Source: CAIVVT01 sp963823095 (GTDB taxonomy: Bacteria > Acidobacteriota > Terriglobia > Bryobacterales > Bryobacteraceae). From it: a stretch of 64,000 nucleotides of DNA. Below, piece by piece: positions 17,022-25,448 of the stretch. The number at the start of each line of letters is the position of its first letter. Positions within the stretch are counted from its first letter, which is position 1. The notes under the pieces are model-generated. The model was given only the letters and a program-made list of their open reading frames with translations, searched no databases and was not told the origin of the DNA. Both the position numbers and the translations under genes were made by a program. Where the stretch lies: NCBI GenBank assembly GCA_963823095.1, contig CAWGKI010000049.1, forward strand, positions 682,001-746,000. Reading direction: 5' to 3'.

Positions 17022-19091
17022 ATGGGTCTCTGCTGCAGAAATGGAGATGATGCGCCGGAGGGCACTGCCCCCGATCGGCAGCAGCCTGCCACGAAAGGCA
17101 TGGACTCGTCCAAGGCCGAACCGAAAATTGAACTCGACAAGACATCCATTGAGCGGCTTTCCATCAGCTTGGATGTCGCCCCAAGGCTGGCCGACGCCTT
17201 ACCCATCAACACGGTGGACACGCCATTGCCCCCGGTGTTCTACGTAATCGTCGGACGCGGCCCTGCGTCGGTGATCGATCACGCGACCCTGATTGAAACG
17301 GACTTCGGCAAGAAACGGTTGAAGGATTCACCGGCGGGGACCCTGCCGATCCTCCATCTTGGCTTCGGCAATCCATGGGCCTCTTACATGCAGCATGGCA
17401 TGGGGCAGCCACCCTACCTGCTCAGCATGCCCGGATTCAAGGACGAGTACCAACCTTCCAAAATCAATGCGACGGTGGATGGCGGTCTCGATTCGCGGGA
17501 ATTCGCCAAGTGCATCGACGACCAGTTCAAACATCTGTGCACCGCCGACAAGGACCGGCTGGAGAAGGCTCACTACAACAGGATGGACGACATTAAGCTG
17601 CTCGAGTGGCCGTACTTGCCGGCCTGGGTCGCGTGGATCCAATCCAGCGATAAAGAACCGCTGAGCGGCGACTACGAGAAGAGGATCCAGGAAGAGCTGA
17701 CTGGTCCTGAGTTTCTCAAGGAAGTAAAGGCCAAGCTGAACGACGACTACCCGAAGTACAAAGAAAAGGTCGCTCCGTTCCGGCTCCTCACCGTACGCAG
17801 GACGGATCAGAAGAAGTGGAGACTCGAGTTCATCTACGCCCAATACATCGACATTTGCACTGGCTCCGGCCGGCCAAACGCCCCCGAGGAAAGCACGACT
17901 ATCGCGAAGGGATCGGACTTGTACAAAAGTATCCGAACGCCGCCTTGGCTGAATCCCAGTGACTGGCCGGAGCTGCTTGGGGAGCGGCGTGTGACGACGG
18001 GTATGGACGCCATATTCTCCGTAGTCAAATGGAAGGCCGGAGAACGGGTCTGCATCCCCAAGGGCGGCGGCATTGCCCTCAACGGTGCGGAAAAAGCATC
18101 GAAAAGCCAGTGCAAACTCGAATGGTTCAGCGACACCAATCTTCTCGCATCATTCCAGAATCCTAGGAACTGCACTTTCCTCAAGCGCGCGGGAGCTGAC
18201 GCGCACCGGGATGTCGGTGAGGGTCAGCCACTCGTCGAAACCGACTTGATCGCCTACGACAAGTTGGCCAGGATGGGCAGGGATGCCGTGCCCTTGTCCG
18301 TGTCGGAGGGGGCTCAGGTGAGCGTGCGGTTGCAGCCGCGTCCGAAAGGTATCAATAGGAACACCAAGAAGGAAGTTCCGCAAGGCACACCGTCCATTCG
18401 AGACTACCTGGGCAACGAATCCGATCTGACCGGCGACGGGTGCTGGAACCACAAAGGCAGGTATACGAAACCGTCGGAAAAGTACGATCGGTTAGTCCTC
18501 CCATACGGTCTGGAGCCCGAAGATATCGGCCAGCCCGCGACGTACGCCTCAAGTTTTCGCCATGACAATTACATTCTTGGGGAAGGGGGACGGATGCTGG
18601 CTTTGGCCACTGGGGACAAGACGATCCGCCTTTTAGGCGCCAGCGCGCAGACGTACAAGGCGGTCGCGCTTGCGACGTATGACGAAAAGAACCCGGGATG
18701 GACTCCTAAAGACAAGATGTGGACCATCCGCCGTGGTTTACCAGCGTCGGCCGTGCCAGATGGATTCATTCTGAGCGGACTGAACATCGCACTGGCAAAC
18801 GAGTACTTCACGGCGGACAAGAAGAATCGGAACGTGAACACGATGACGCCAGACGAAATACTCGCCGCCCTGAAGGATGCCAAAGTCCCGGAACCCGAGA
18901 AAGCGCAAAAGGCAATCGTCGATGAGCGCTACGCCAGCAATGGGTACGCCAGCTCACCGGATCTCGTCAAGAAAGCCAATGCAAAGGGCGGATTGGCCGA
19001 TGTCCTGCTCCAATTCCCCGGTCTCGGCGCATCGGATCGGGAGGGGCAACTCGCCGTGGCGCTGGACAAGGCACTTCTTTACACCTACTGA
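17022..19091 (+). CDS. Candidate secreted effector with two dinucleotide-binding motifs
   Basis: A 689-aa protein without signal peptide or membrane segments. Residues about 73-85 (FYVIVGRGPAS) form a Rossmann-type beta-strand and glycine turn. ILHLGFGNPWASY near 110 and YIDICTGSGRPNAP near 285 recall FAD-dependent monooxygenases, where a second ATG-P strand follows. GERVCIPKGGGIALNGAEKA near 345 looks like a second, NAD(P)-binding Rossmann turn, and EWFSDTNLLASF follows it as in flavoprotein monooxygenases. The C-terminal 250 residues are unassigned. It is the last gene of a coupled three-gene run headed by a LysM/peptidoglycan-binding protein, so a secreted flavoprotein effector is a fair hypothesis. 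The N-terminus MGLCC and Lys-rich insertions are unusual. AAAGGG precedes the ATG. Confidence 0.6.
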   Translation: MGLCCRNGDDAPEGTAPDRQQPATKGMDSSKAEPKIELDKTSIERLSISLDVAPRLADALPINTVDTPLPPVFYVIVGRGPASVIDHATLIETDFGKKRLKDSPAGTLPILHLGFGNPWASYMQHGMGQPPYLLSMPGFKDEYQPSKINATVDGGLDSREFAKCIDDQFKHLCTADKDRLEKAHYNRMDDIKLLEWPYLPAWVAWIQSSDKEPLSGDYEKRIQEELTGPEFLKEVKAKLNDDYPKYKEKVAPFRLLTVRRTDQKKWRLEFIYAQYIDICTGSGRPNAPEESTTIAKGSDLYKSIRTPPWLNPSDWPELLGERRVTTGMDAIFSVVKWKAGERVCIPKGGGIALNGAEKASKSQCKLEWFSDTNLLASFQNPRNCTFLKRAGADAHRDVGEGQPLVETDLIAYDKLARMGRDAVPLSVSEGAQVSVRLQPRPKGINRNTKKEVPQGTPSIRDYLGNESDLTGDGCWNHKGRYTKPSEKYDRLVLPYGLEPEDIGQPATYASSFRHDNYILGEGGRMLALATGDKTIRLLGASAQTYKAVALATYDEKNPGWTPKDKMWTIRRGLPASAVPDGFILSGLNIALANEYFTADKKNRNVNTMTPDEILAALKDAKVPEPEKAQKAIVDERYASNGYASSPDLVKKANAKGGLADVLLQFPGLGASDREGQLAVALDKALLYTY

Positions 19092-19108
19092 TTCCGGCGC
19101 GTCCGCAC

Positions 19109-19873
19109 TCAATCGAACCGGCTGGCGCCATCGAAAGCGTGAAGCCAGGGAAGAATCCCGAAGGCACTCTCCAATTGCTGACCCTCCTTGGGCAGCCAGG
19201 AGGCGACAACCTCGCCGCTCTCCCAGCCCAACTGCTCTCCGGGGTCGACGGGGTTGCCGAGGAATTCCACCCGCCCTAACTTCTTCAGGTGCTCGGAACG
19301 CGCCAGAGCCTCCGCGGCCTTGATGCTCAAATGATTGTGCTTGACCGAGATCCAGCGCAGGCCAGCCGCAACCGGCGAATCCGCCAGAATCTGAATGTGA
19401 ATGTCGAACAGCCCGCACCTGTCCATGGCGAGCGAGCGAAGTCTTTGAACGTGAGGCGAATAGAACAGCTCCTCGGACACGTCCCGGATGCCGGTCAGGT
19501 CCACGTGCTGAATCGGAGCGATGGCAAACAGCCGGTCCGCATTGTCCAGGAATCGACGCGCCGGGAGCCGGACCAGGCCAACGAAGCCGCGCTGGAACTC
19601 GTACGAGTCCGCCAGTCCCCGCAATGGCTCGCCCCACTCGCTGCCATATCGGTCCAGCAACTCGTAAACGCGCATCTGCTCCACGTACCCTGCGCCGCGC
19701 CTGAACTCTTCAAGCGGAATGCGTTTGATCGCCACTTGGGTCCGGATCAACTCCGCCCGCGCGCGCGTTGCCTCGTCCGGTTGCGCCGCGCACCATTCCG
19801 CATACGCCAGGCGCGGGGCATCGTCGTCGGGGTGGTCTAAGACCGGTTTAAGCAGTTCTTCGATCCCAGGCAT
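19109..19873 (-). CDS. TIGR02996-domain, leucine-rich-repeat-like protein
   Basis: A 254-aa protein. The first 45 residues, with DDDAPRLAYAEWC and RAELIRTQVAI, are a clear TIGR02996 repeat-companion domain. The rest contains short leucine-rich units such as IQHVDLTGIRDV and LRWISVKHNHLSIKAAEALA, as in ribonuclease-inhibitor-like proteins. These occur in large numbers in planctomycetes and myxobacteria, with unknown functions. It ends 17 bases from the stop of the candidate effector, in the opposite direction. An immunity role has been considered but nothing in the sequence shows it. Confidence 0.7.
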   Translation of the reverse strand: MPGIEELLKPVLDHPDDDAPRLAYAEWCAAQPDEATRARAELIRTQVAIKRIPLEEFRRGAGYVEQMRVYELLDRYGSEWGEPLRGLADSYEFQRGFVGLVRLPARRFLDNADRLFAIAPIQHVDLTGIRDVSEELFYSPHVQRLRSLAMDRCGLFDIHIQILADSPVAAGLRWISVKHNHLSIKAAEALARSEHLKKLGRVEFLGNPVDPGEQLGWESGEVVASWLPKEGQQLESAFGILPWLHAFDGASRFD

Positions 19874-20013
19874 GCACTCGGTCCTTTCCCCCGTCCCAGG
19901 GGCGCGCCAACGAACTTCTGCCCAGTGTACACCGGGTTGATTGCAGCCCCCTCTGCGGCTATACTAGCCGAATCCGTACGCAAGAGTGTGGCATTGAAAA
20001 AGGGGGGCGCAGG

Positions 20014-20379
20014 ATGCTCCGGATTCGCAAAGCTCAGATGGAGGCGTTCGAAGCAATTCGCCGCGCGGCCTTTGAGAATTTCGTGTTGGAACATTGCCGG
20101 CGGAACGGAATTGGCACCCGCCACCGCGCCGATGGCGAAGCGCTTCTCGAGACCGTCAGGAGGGTGATTGGGCAGGCCGTTCGCTACGGTCTCCGCCGGG
20201 AGGGTCAGATCATCCGGTTCATCGACGTTTCGCAACAGATCGGCGTCTGGGCCGGAAACGGAACTCTAGCCTGGTGGGCCGTGGAGATCCTCTCCGACGC
20301 AGAGATCGCACCGGATCTGAAGATTGTGCTCCTGGAGCACCGCGTCCGCGGAATGCGCGCTGAGGAGGGAGCGGCTTGA
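20014..20379 (+). CDS. Small secretion-associated protein, paralogue of the 253-aa protein
   Basis: A 121-aa helical protein. The ATG has AGGGGGG upstream. Its pattern FENFVLEHCRRNG, VIGQAVRYGLRREGQIIRF, then WAVEILSDAEIAPDLKI resembles short proteins commonly encoded in type VI secretion effector gene groups and also the N-terminal half of the 253-aa protein at 16257. Its stop overlaps the next start by four bases (TTGA). Function unknown; a structural adaptor is possible. Confidence 0.65.
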   Translation: MLRIRKAQMEAFEAIRRAAFENFVLEHCRRNGIGTRHRADGEALLETVRRVIGQAVRYGLRREGQIIRFIDVSQQIGVWAGNGTLAWWAVEILSDAEIAPDLKIVLLEHRVRGMRAEEGAA

Positions 20380-20642
20380 ACCCCAATCCAGGACCCGAGT
20401 ATGGCCAGGCGGTGCAGGATTGCCCTCTCAAGAAGAAGGAAAAAACCTGGATCGCGATCCAACTCATCGGCGAAGACGACAAACCGGTCCCCGGCGCGCG
20501 CTACCAGATCATGCTCACCGATGGCACCACCTCGGAGGGAACACTGGACGCGCAAGGCACTGCACAAGTGAATGAGATCGATCCAGGCAGCTGCGCCATC
20601 GCTTTCCCGGATCTCGATCAGGATGCCTGGCAGCCGGTTTGA
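20376..20642 (+). CDS. Small VgrG-neighbourhood beta-domain protein
   Basis: An 88-aa protein. The TTG start is supported by GGAGGGAG six bases upstream and by the four-base overlap with the preceding stop. WIAIQLIGEDDKPVPGARY, the G-T-L-D turn, then NEIDPGSCAIAFPDLD and WQPV make a compact beta fold that recurs in genes beside VgrG and in VgrG extension domains, where it may bridge spike and effector. It converges with the DUF4123 gene and the stops are one base apart. The role is inferred from family context. Confidence 0.7.
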   Translation: MNPNPGPEYGQAVQDCPLKKKEKTWIAIQLIGEDDKPVPGARYQIMLTDGTTSEGTLDAQGTAQVNEIDPGSCAIAFPDLDQDAWQPV

Positions 20643-20643
20643 C

Positions 20644-21231
20644 TCAGCCCGCGCCAGCAGATTGCCGTTTTGCAGCAGGGCCGGCGGATGATCGACGCGA
20701 TGTCTTCAAGACGCCCCTCGTGAGTCGAAATTCGATAGTCCCGGCGCCACCTTCCTCCTCGACCAGGAAGGCATCCACAGGGCCGAAGACCGTGTTCAGT
20801 TCCTCCGCGAAGCAGGTCGGCAAGTAGGCGCGAAGCACCCGAGGATCGTAGTACCTGAAGAAGAGACGCCTTCCGGAGAAGTCGTTGACCCGCAGGAACT
20901 TGCGGAAATGCCGGCGAAGCTCTTCGAGAGGAGCGCTCGACCGCAGAAAGATGCCCCACGAATTGCCCCAACCATGATTAAGAAGATAACTGCCGAACCG
21001 GTCGCCCGAATCGACTTGCACCAGATGAGGCGCTGCCGCAGTGAGTTCTGGCGCTAAGGTACCTGCGAACAGGCAGCACTTGTCCAGGTACGATCTCTCA
21101 ACTGCACCGTAGATGCGTTCATCGCGAGCGCAATCGAGGATTGCCCAAGTCTTGACGGATGGGAGCGAATCAGATGGCCAGAGTGCCGAAATCAGCTCAT
21201 GCTGGCCGGCTTTGAGCACCGATTCAGGCAT
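20644..21231 (-). CDS. DUF4123 effector chaperone (Tap/TEC-type) of type VI secretion
   Basis: A 195-aa DUF4123 protein. Key family segments are TWAILDCARDERIY, CCLFAGTLAPELTAAAPHLV, LLNHGWGNSWGIFLRS, LEELRRHFRKFL and FFRYYDPRVLRAYLPTC. Such proteins bind an effector and load it onto a specific VgrG. The ATG at 21231 overlaps the upstream stop by eight bases (ATGCCTGA); upstream TTG and GTG codons in frame are less likely. The final 30 residues are basic and Ala/Ser-rich. The cognate effector would normally be encoded next to it, but downstream on the same strand there is only the convergent 88-aa gene, so the partner is uncertain. Confidence 0.85.
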   Translation of the reverse strand: MPESVLKAGQHELISALWPSDSLPSVKTWAILDCARDERIYGAVERSYLDKCCLFAGTLAPELTAAAPHLVQVDSGDRFGSYLLNHGWGNSWGIFLRSSAPLEELRRHFRKFLRVNDFSGRRLFFRYYDPRVLRAYLPTCFAEELNTVFGPVDAFLVEEEGGAGTIEFRLTRGVLKTSRRSSAGPAAKRQSAGAG

Positions 21232-21751
21232 GGGCGGCACCCGCGCGGTTACCCTCAAGCTGCGCTCTCATACATTCTTCACAGAACGGAATCCCGTTGG
21301 CGGCGGCCGTTTTCAATGCCTCCGCGATAGCGGCTTCATCGGCGTTCTGGGGTAGGGAGTTGGCCTCTTCGGGCACGGCAACTTCTCGAGGCATCCGGGG
21401 AGAAGGTATCCGCCGGTGCTCGACCGGCGCGTCGCTGGAGGGTTGGTCCAGGGCGCCCGGAGTCAGCGATTCGTGCGTGGCGTGAGCGTGCAGGAATCCA
21501 ATACTCAGCAGCTCGGCGATCCGCTCGATCAGTTTGTCGTCCGTCAGCCGCCATGGCTCTCGCCAGAGAAGATCCCGGCTGAGCAGATCCCGGATCGCCG
21601 CCATTCTAGCGCCGCTTTTCCGGAACTGTTGCAGCCACAGTCGAGCGACGAAACGGTCCTGCAATTCGGAGAGCGGCTCGCAGCCCTCCGGACACGACAT
21701 CCCAAGGTGCAGTTGACCCTCGTCAGTGCCCAGCCAGAGGTTGAGTTTCAT
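21224..21751 (-). CDS. Uncharacterised protein coupled to the DUF4123 chaperone
   Basis: A 175-aa protein with no signal peptide. The N-terminal half, with RFVARLWLQQFRKSG and LIERIAELLSIGFLHAH, is helical; a Pro-rich linker follows (residues about 100-140), then a C-terminal helix ending IPFCEECMRAQLEG. The CxxC pair in FCEEC might bind metal but is alone. AGG lies seven bases before the ATG. It overlaps the DUF4123 start, so it is probably part of the same secretion function. I do not recognise its family. Confidence 0.55.
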   Translation of the reverse strand: MKLNLWLGTDEGQLHLGMSCPEGCEPLSELQDRFVARLWLQQFRKSGARMAAIRDLLSRDLLWREPWRLTDDKLIERIAELLSIGFLHAHATHESLTPGALDQPSSDAPVEHRRIPSPRMPREVAVPEEANSLPQNADEAAIAEALKTAAANGIPFCEECMRAQLEGNRAGAAHA

Positions 21752-21817
21752 CTCTTACCTGCGTGTTCAGTCGATTGTAGACTAAAAAGTTAGGTATGGG
21801 TAGAGGGACTACTGCCG

Positions 21818-24800
21818 CTATGGATTCTTGCTCAATCGGCGGAAGTAATCGGCGACCGAGTCCTGATATCCCGCTGGAACGGCACGCGGCTTCCCCGTTC
21901 GGGCTTCCGTTGAAATTTTGCCGCGCTGCAGTTGGAGTTCCAGCCGGTCGATCGAGCTGAGCGCTTCGCGGTGCATTTGCTCCACCATCGCGGGATTTCC
22001 AGGAAAGCGCTTTGGATCGAGCTGGCGCATCTGGCGCGCCAACTCTTCCAATTCCTTTTCGGACTGCGCATCGCCGCGGAGGGTCTGTCTCATCTGATCC
22101 AGCTCGCGCAGGCCCTGCCGGTAGGTTCGTTCCGTATCGGGGGGATTGCCGGACGCGTCTGTGGGCGCGGTCCGCTGTGCGGGTTGACCGTAGCTGTTGT
22201 TGCCGGTGTTGATGTTGTCCCAGACGGAGCCGTCCGCACCACGCCCAGCGCCGTTACGGACTTCACCAACCCTGCCGCCGACGTCGCCGCCGCGCTGCAT
22301 GCCGTTGCCGCCACGCTCCCCGTTGGGGGCCCCAGCCGATTGGCCCGTGCGCCCGTCCTTACTCTGTCCATTCTGCCGTGCCTGGCCGTTGCCGCCGCGC
22401 GAGCCCATCATCGCTTCGAGTTGGCTCCGCAGCCGCTCGACCTGATCGAGCGCCGAAGTTCTGTCCCCCTGTGCCGCGTCCTGCGAACCCCGCTTGCCCT
22501 GACCTATCGCCTGCTGCGCCTGCTTGAGTTGCCGATTCAAATGTCCAAGTCCCTGTGCGATCTGGGTCTCGGTGCCGTTTGAATTCGGATTGATCCCTCT
22601 CCGCAGCCAGTCCGCCGTTCTCTGCACGCGATTGTCGAGGTTGGAGTCGTCCATCTCCGTCAGCGCGTCACGCAGTTTCCTGGCAACGCCCGGTTGATTG
22701 GGCGCCATCTCGCGGGCGGCATCCCGTAGTTCCTTCTGGAGTCTTGACAGGTCGTCGGAGAGTTGTTGCCGCTCAGTGGCCAATCGCTCGACCTCGCGGC
22801 GCCGCGCCATCATGCTTTCCATGTCCATCTTGTTGGGGTCGACCTGCGGGCTGGCGAGCTTGTCGATGCGCTCGGCTTGCGCTCGCTGCTCCTGCGTCAG
22901 CCGGGCGGATTCGTGAAGGAGAGAATCCATTTTGCCCGAGGCGAGCTGTTGCTGCGTGCCGGCGAGCAAATCCTGCGCCTCGCGCAATTGGTTGGCGGCC
23001 CGCTGTGCGGCGTCCGCGCTCTGCTGCGCCCCGCCGCTGCGCTTCATAGCATCGCCGGCATTTCGCAAGCGGCTCAGCGCCTGTTCGATCCGGCGGTCTG
23101 TTTGATCCGGAGATTGTCCGCCACCCCGAACCGGAAGATGACCCGGAAGATGCGACGCCGGAAGCGCGGCTGCCACCTTGCTGGTGCGATGACTGCGAGG
23201 CCAGACTGTTCTGAAGGCGATCCGCTCGCGTTCGGCTGGCCGTTCTTCGCCAACTGCTCCATTTGCCGCTGCAGCTGCTCGGCCTCGCGCCGCAGCATCT
23301 CCTGCTGCCAGCGCTCCTGAAAGCTCTGCTGCGGATTGTGCTGCTGGTTGGCCAGCTCTTCCTGCCGTTTAGCCAGTGCATCGAGTTTCGCCAGCGCGTC
23401 TTCCACCTCCTTTTCGCGCTGCTGCTCGCGGAGAGGCGGTCTGCGCCGTCTCATACTGGTTCTTCTCCGTGTCCAATTCCAGGTCGAAGAGGCTTGCCAG
23501 GTCGCGTCCGGCACTGTTTGTGCCGCCACTTCCGCCGCCCCCGCGCTGTCCGAAGGCCACCTGGATTTGCCGGAACGTCGCCTCCGCGCGCAGCAGCGCC
23601 TGCAGCGCTTTTTGCTCCAGTGGAATCGCCTCCTTCCACTGCATGCCCTTCAGCTTGTCCGCCGAAGGCGCCATGGCCGCGGCCGCCGCCTGCATGTCCT
23701 TGTCAAAGGCGGTGAACTCTTCGTTCGCGGCCGAGAGATCGCGGCTTTGCATACGGGCCGACAGCGCCATCACCTGATCGCGCAGCTTCCGCTGTGCATC
23801 GGAAAGGAACTCCCCTGCCGCCGCAGCGTCTTTCGGTGTCGCAGCCTTGTCATTCTGCTGCTTCCAGGTTGCGGCGATCAGCTCTTTCTCGCGCTTGGAA
23901 ATGTCGGTCTGGTTGTTGCTTCTGCCGCCGCTGCCGCCTCCACCACCGCTCTGCTGCGACTGGGAGAACTCGCGCTCAAAAGGATCGACCTGGATGAACG
24001 CGATGTCGGTGCGCGCATCGCTGTGGCCGTCCGAGGCGGTGGCATAGAGGCTCACCAGGTCGCCGGGCACCAGCTTGAAGTCCTCCAGCGGCAGCATCGA
24101 GGAGCCATCGGCGTTCTTTGCGCCAGGTGTCTTGAGCATGTTCAGGTCATGGTCCGGCCCGCCGTTGACCGAGTAGTGCAGGTGCACTTCGTTCAGCCCA
24201 AACTGGTCCGCGGCCTTCACGCCGATGGTAAGCTCCTCGATCGGGCTGGCGCGATAGTCGCCGCGCGGGCGGTCAATCGAGATCTCCGGCGGCAGTGCCT
24301 TGTCGGCGGCGATGAAGTAATCCTCCGAGAGCCGCACCTGCTGGCCCTGGTCGATTGCGGACACATGGTACGCGCCGTCCTTTTCCATGTGGATTGAACC
24401 ACGGTAATTGTTGCCCTCGGCTTGCGTGAGCTCGATCGCCTGGCCATCGTCGAGCGTCAACTTTCCGTCTTTCAAGGGACGGTCCATCGCGACTTCGAGT
24501 GCGGCGTCGGTCCCTTCGATCGCGCGCAGATCGCCGGAATGCTCCTCCATCACCGGCTTCATTCCGGTCCACTTAGGGTACCGATAGGTAACGCGAATGC
24601 TCTTCACCGACGGCAGGTCTACTACGCGCACTTTGTAGTGCGGGGAGACCAGCGGCCCGGCGGCCACATAGTATTCGACGTTCTCCGGCAGCCCCGCGAA
24701 GACAAACTGATATGTGGCTGCGCCGCCCGTGTCGGGCTGCGCCTGCATGACGACGGGTTCCCATCCCGCGGCGTTCTGGAAATGGGCGAGCAGTTGCACC

Positions 24801-25448
24801 TTCTCCGGATGCATGCCGGTGACATGCGCGGTAATCAGTTGATCGCTGTTCCTCCTCACGGCTATGTCACCGGGCGTCACCGTAAGCGCGTAAAGCGGAG
24901 GGACGTTCTTCGCGGGCCCGGTCCAGAGCAGCGATGCGCCGTATCCGAGATAGCCCGGTCGCGGCGGCGATCATCCACACCAGCACGCCCAGGAACGCCA
25001 CTCCCACGCCGCCGAGCGCAAACAACCGGTCGTCGGGAACCAGGGCCTCGGGCTGGCTGCCCTGCGTGAGCGCCAGCGTATCGGCGGCCAGCAATTCCAG
25101 GAACGGGTCTGGCCTCCTTCTCGTTCTGCCTCATAGATAGTCGTCAGCCGCTGCGCGAGCTCGGGATTTGCGGCTTCGGCTTCGCGCACTGCACGTGCGC
25201 GGGTCAGACGAACTAACGGCAGCGCAATGCCAAAGCCTGCCGCCGCGGCCAGCGCGCAGCACAGCGCGAGGCGCGCCCATATCACGCCGATGCGATGGAA
25301 ACGCAAAGCGGTTGAGCACCAACACGAGTGCGATTGTCACGGCGAGCGCGGTGCCAGTAAAGATGGCCGCGCCACGCAGCCATGCTCCCAGCCGCAGTCT
25401 CTGCCGCAGGCGCGCGATGTAGAGATTCAGCTCGCTGAGGTTGCTCAT
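21818..25448 (-). pseudogene. DUF4175 family membrane protein, split by about six frameshifts
   Basis: Read across frames this is one gene of about 1,210 codons. It starts at an ATG with GGAGGAAGT and overlaps the upstream stop (ATGA). Two transmembrane segments are followed by GYLGYGASLLWTGPAKNV and an extracytoplasmic beta-rich part, then Gln/Glu-rich coiled coil and a Gly/Asn-rich tail. Coding frame changes near 25300, 25108, 24955, 23425, 23205 and 23120, with good family-like sequence on both sides of each. Intact members sit at the end of MoxR/DUF58/BatA operons in Acidobacteria and Alphaproteobacteria; the function is unknown. Either the sequence has indel errors here or the gene is dead. 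Confidence 0.7.

Noticed and set aside
19109..19873. TIGR02996 protein as an immunity protein for the candidate effector
   Set aside because: Convergent orientation and a family abundant in unrelated contexts; nothing in the sequence supports it.
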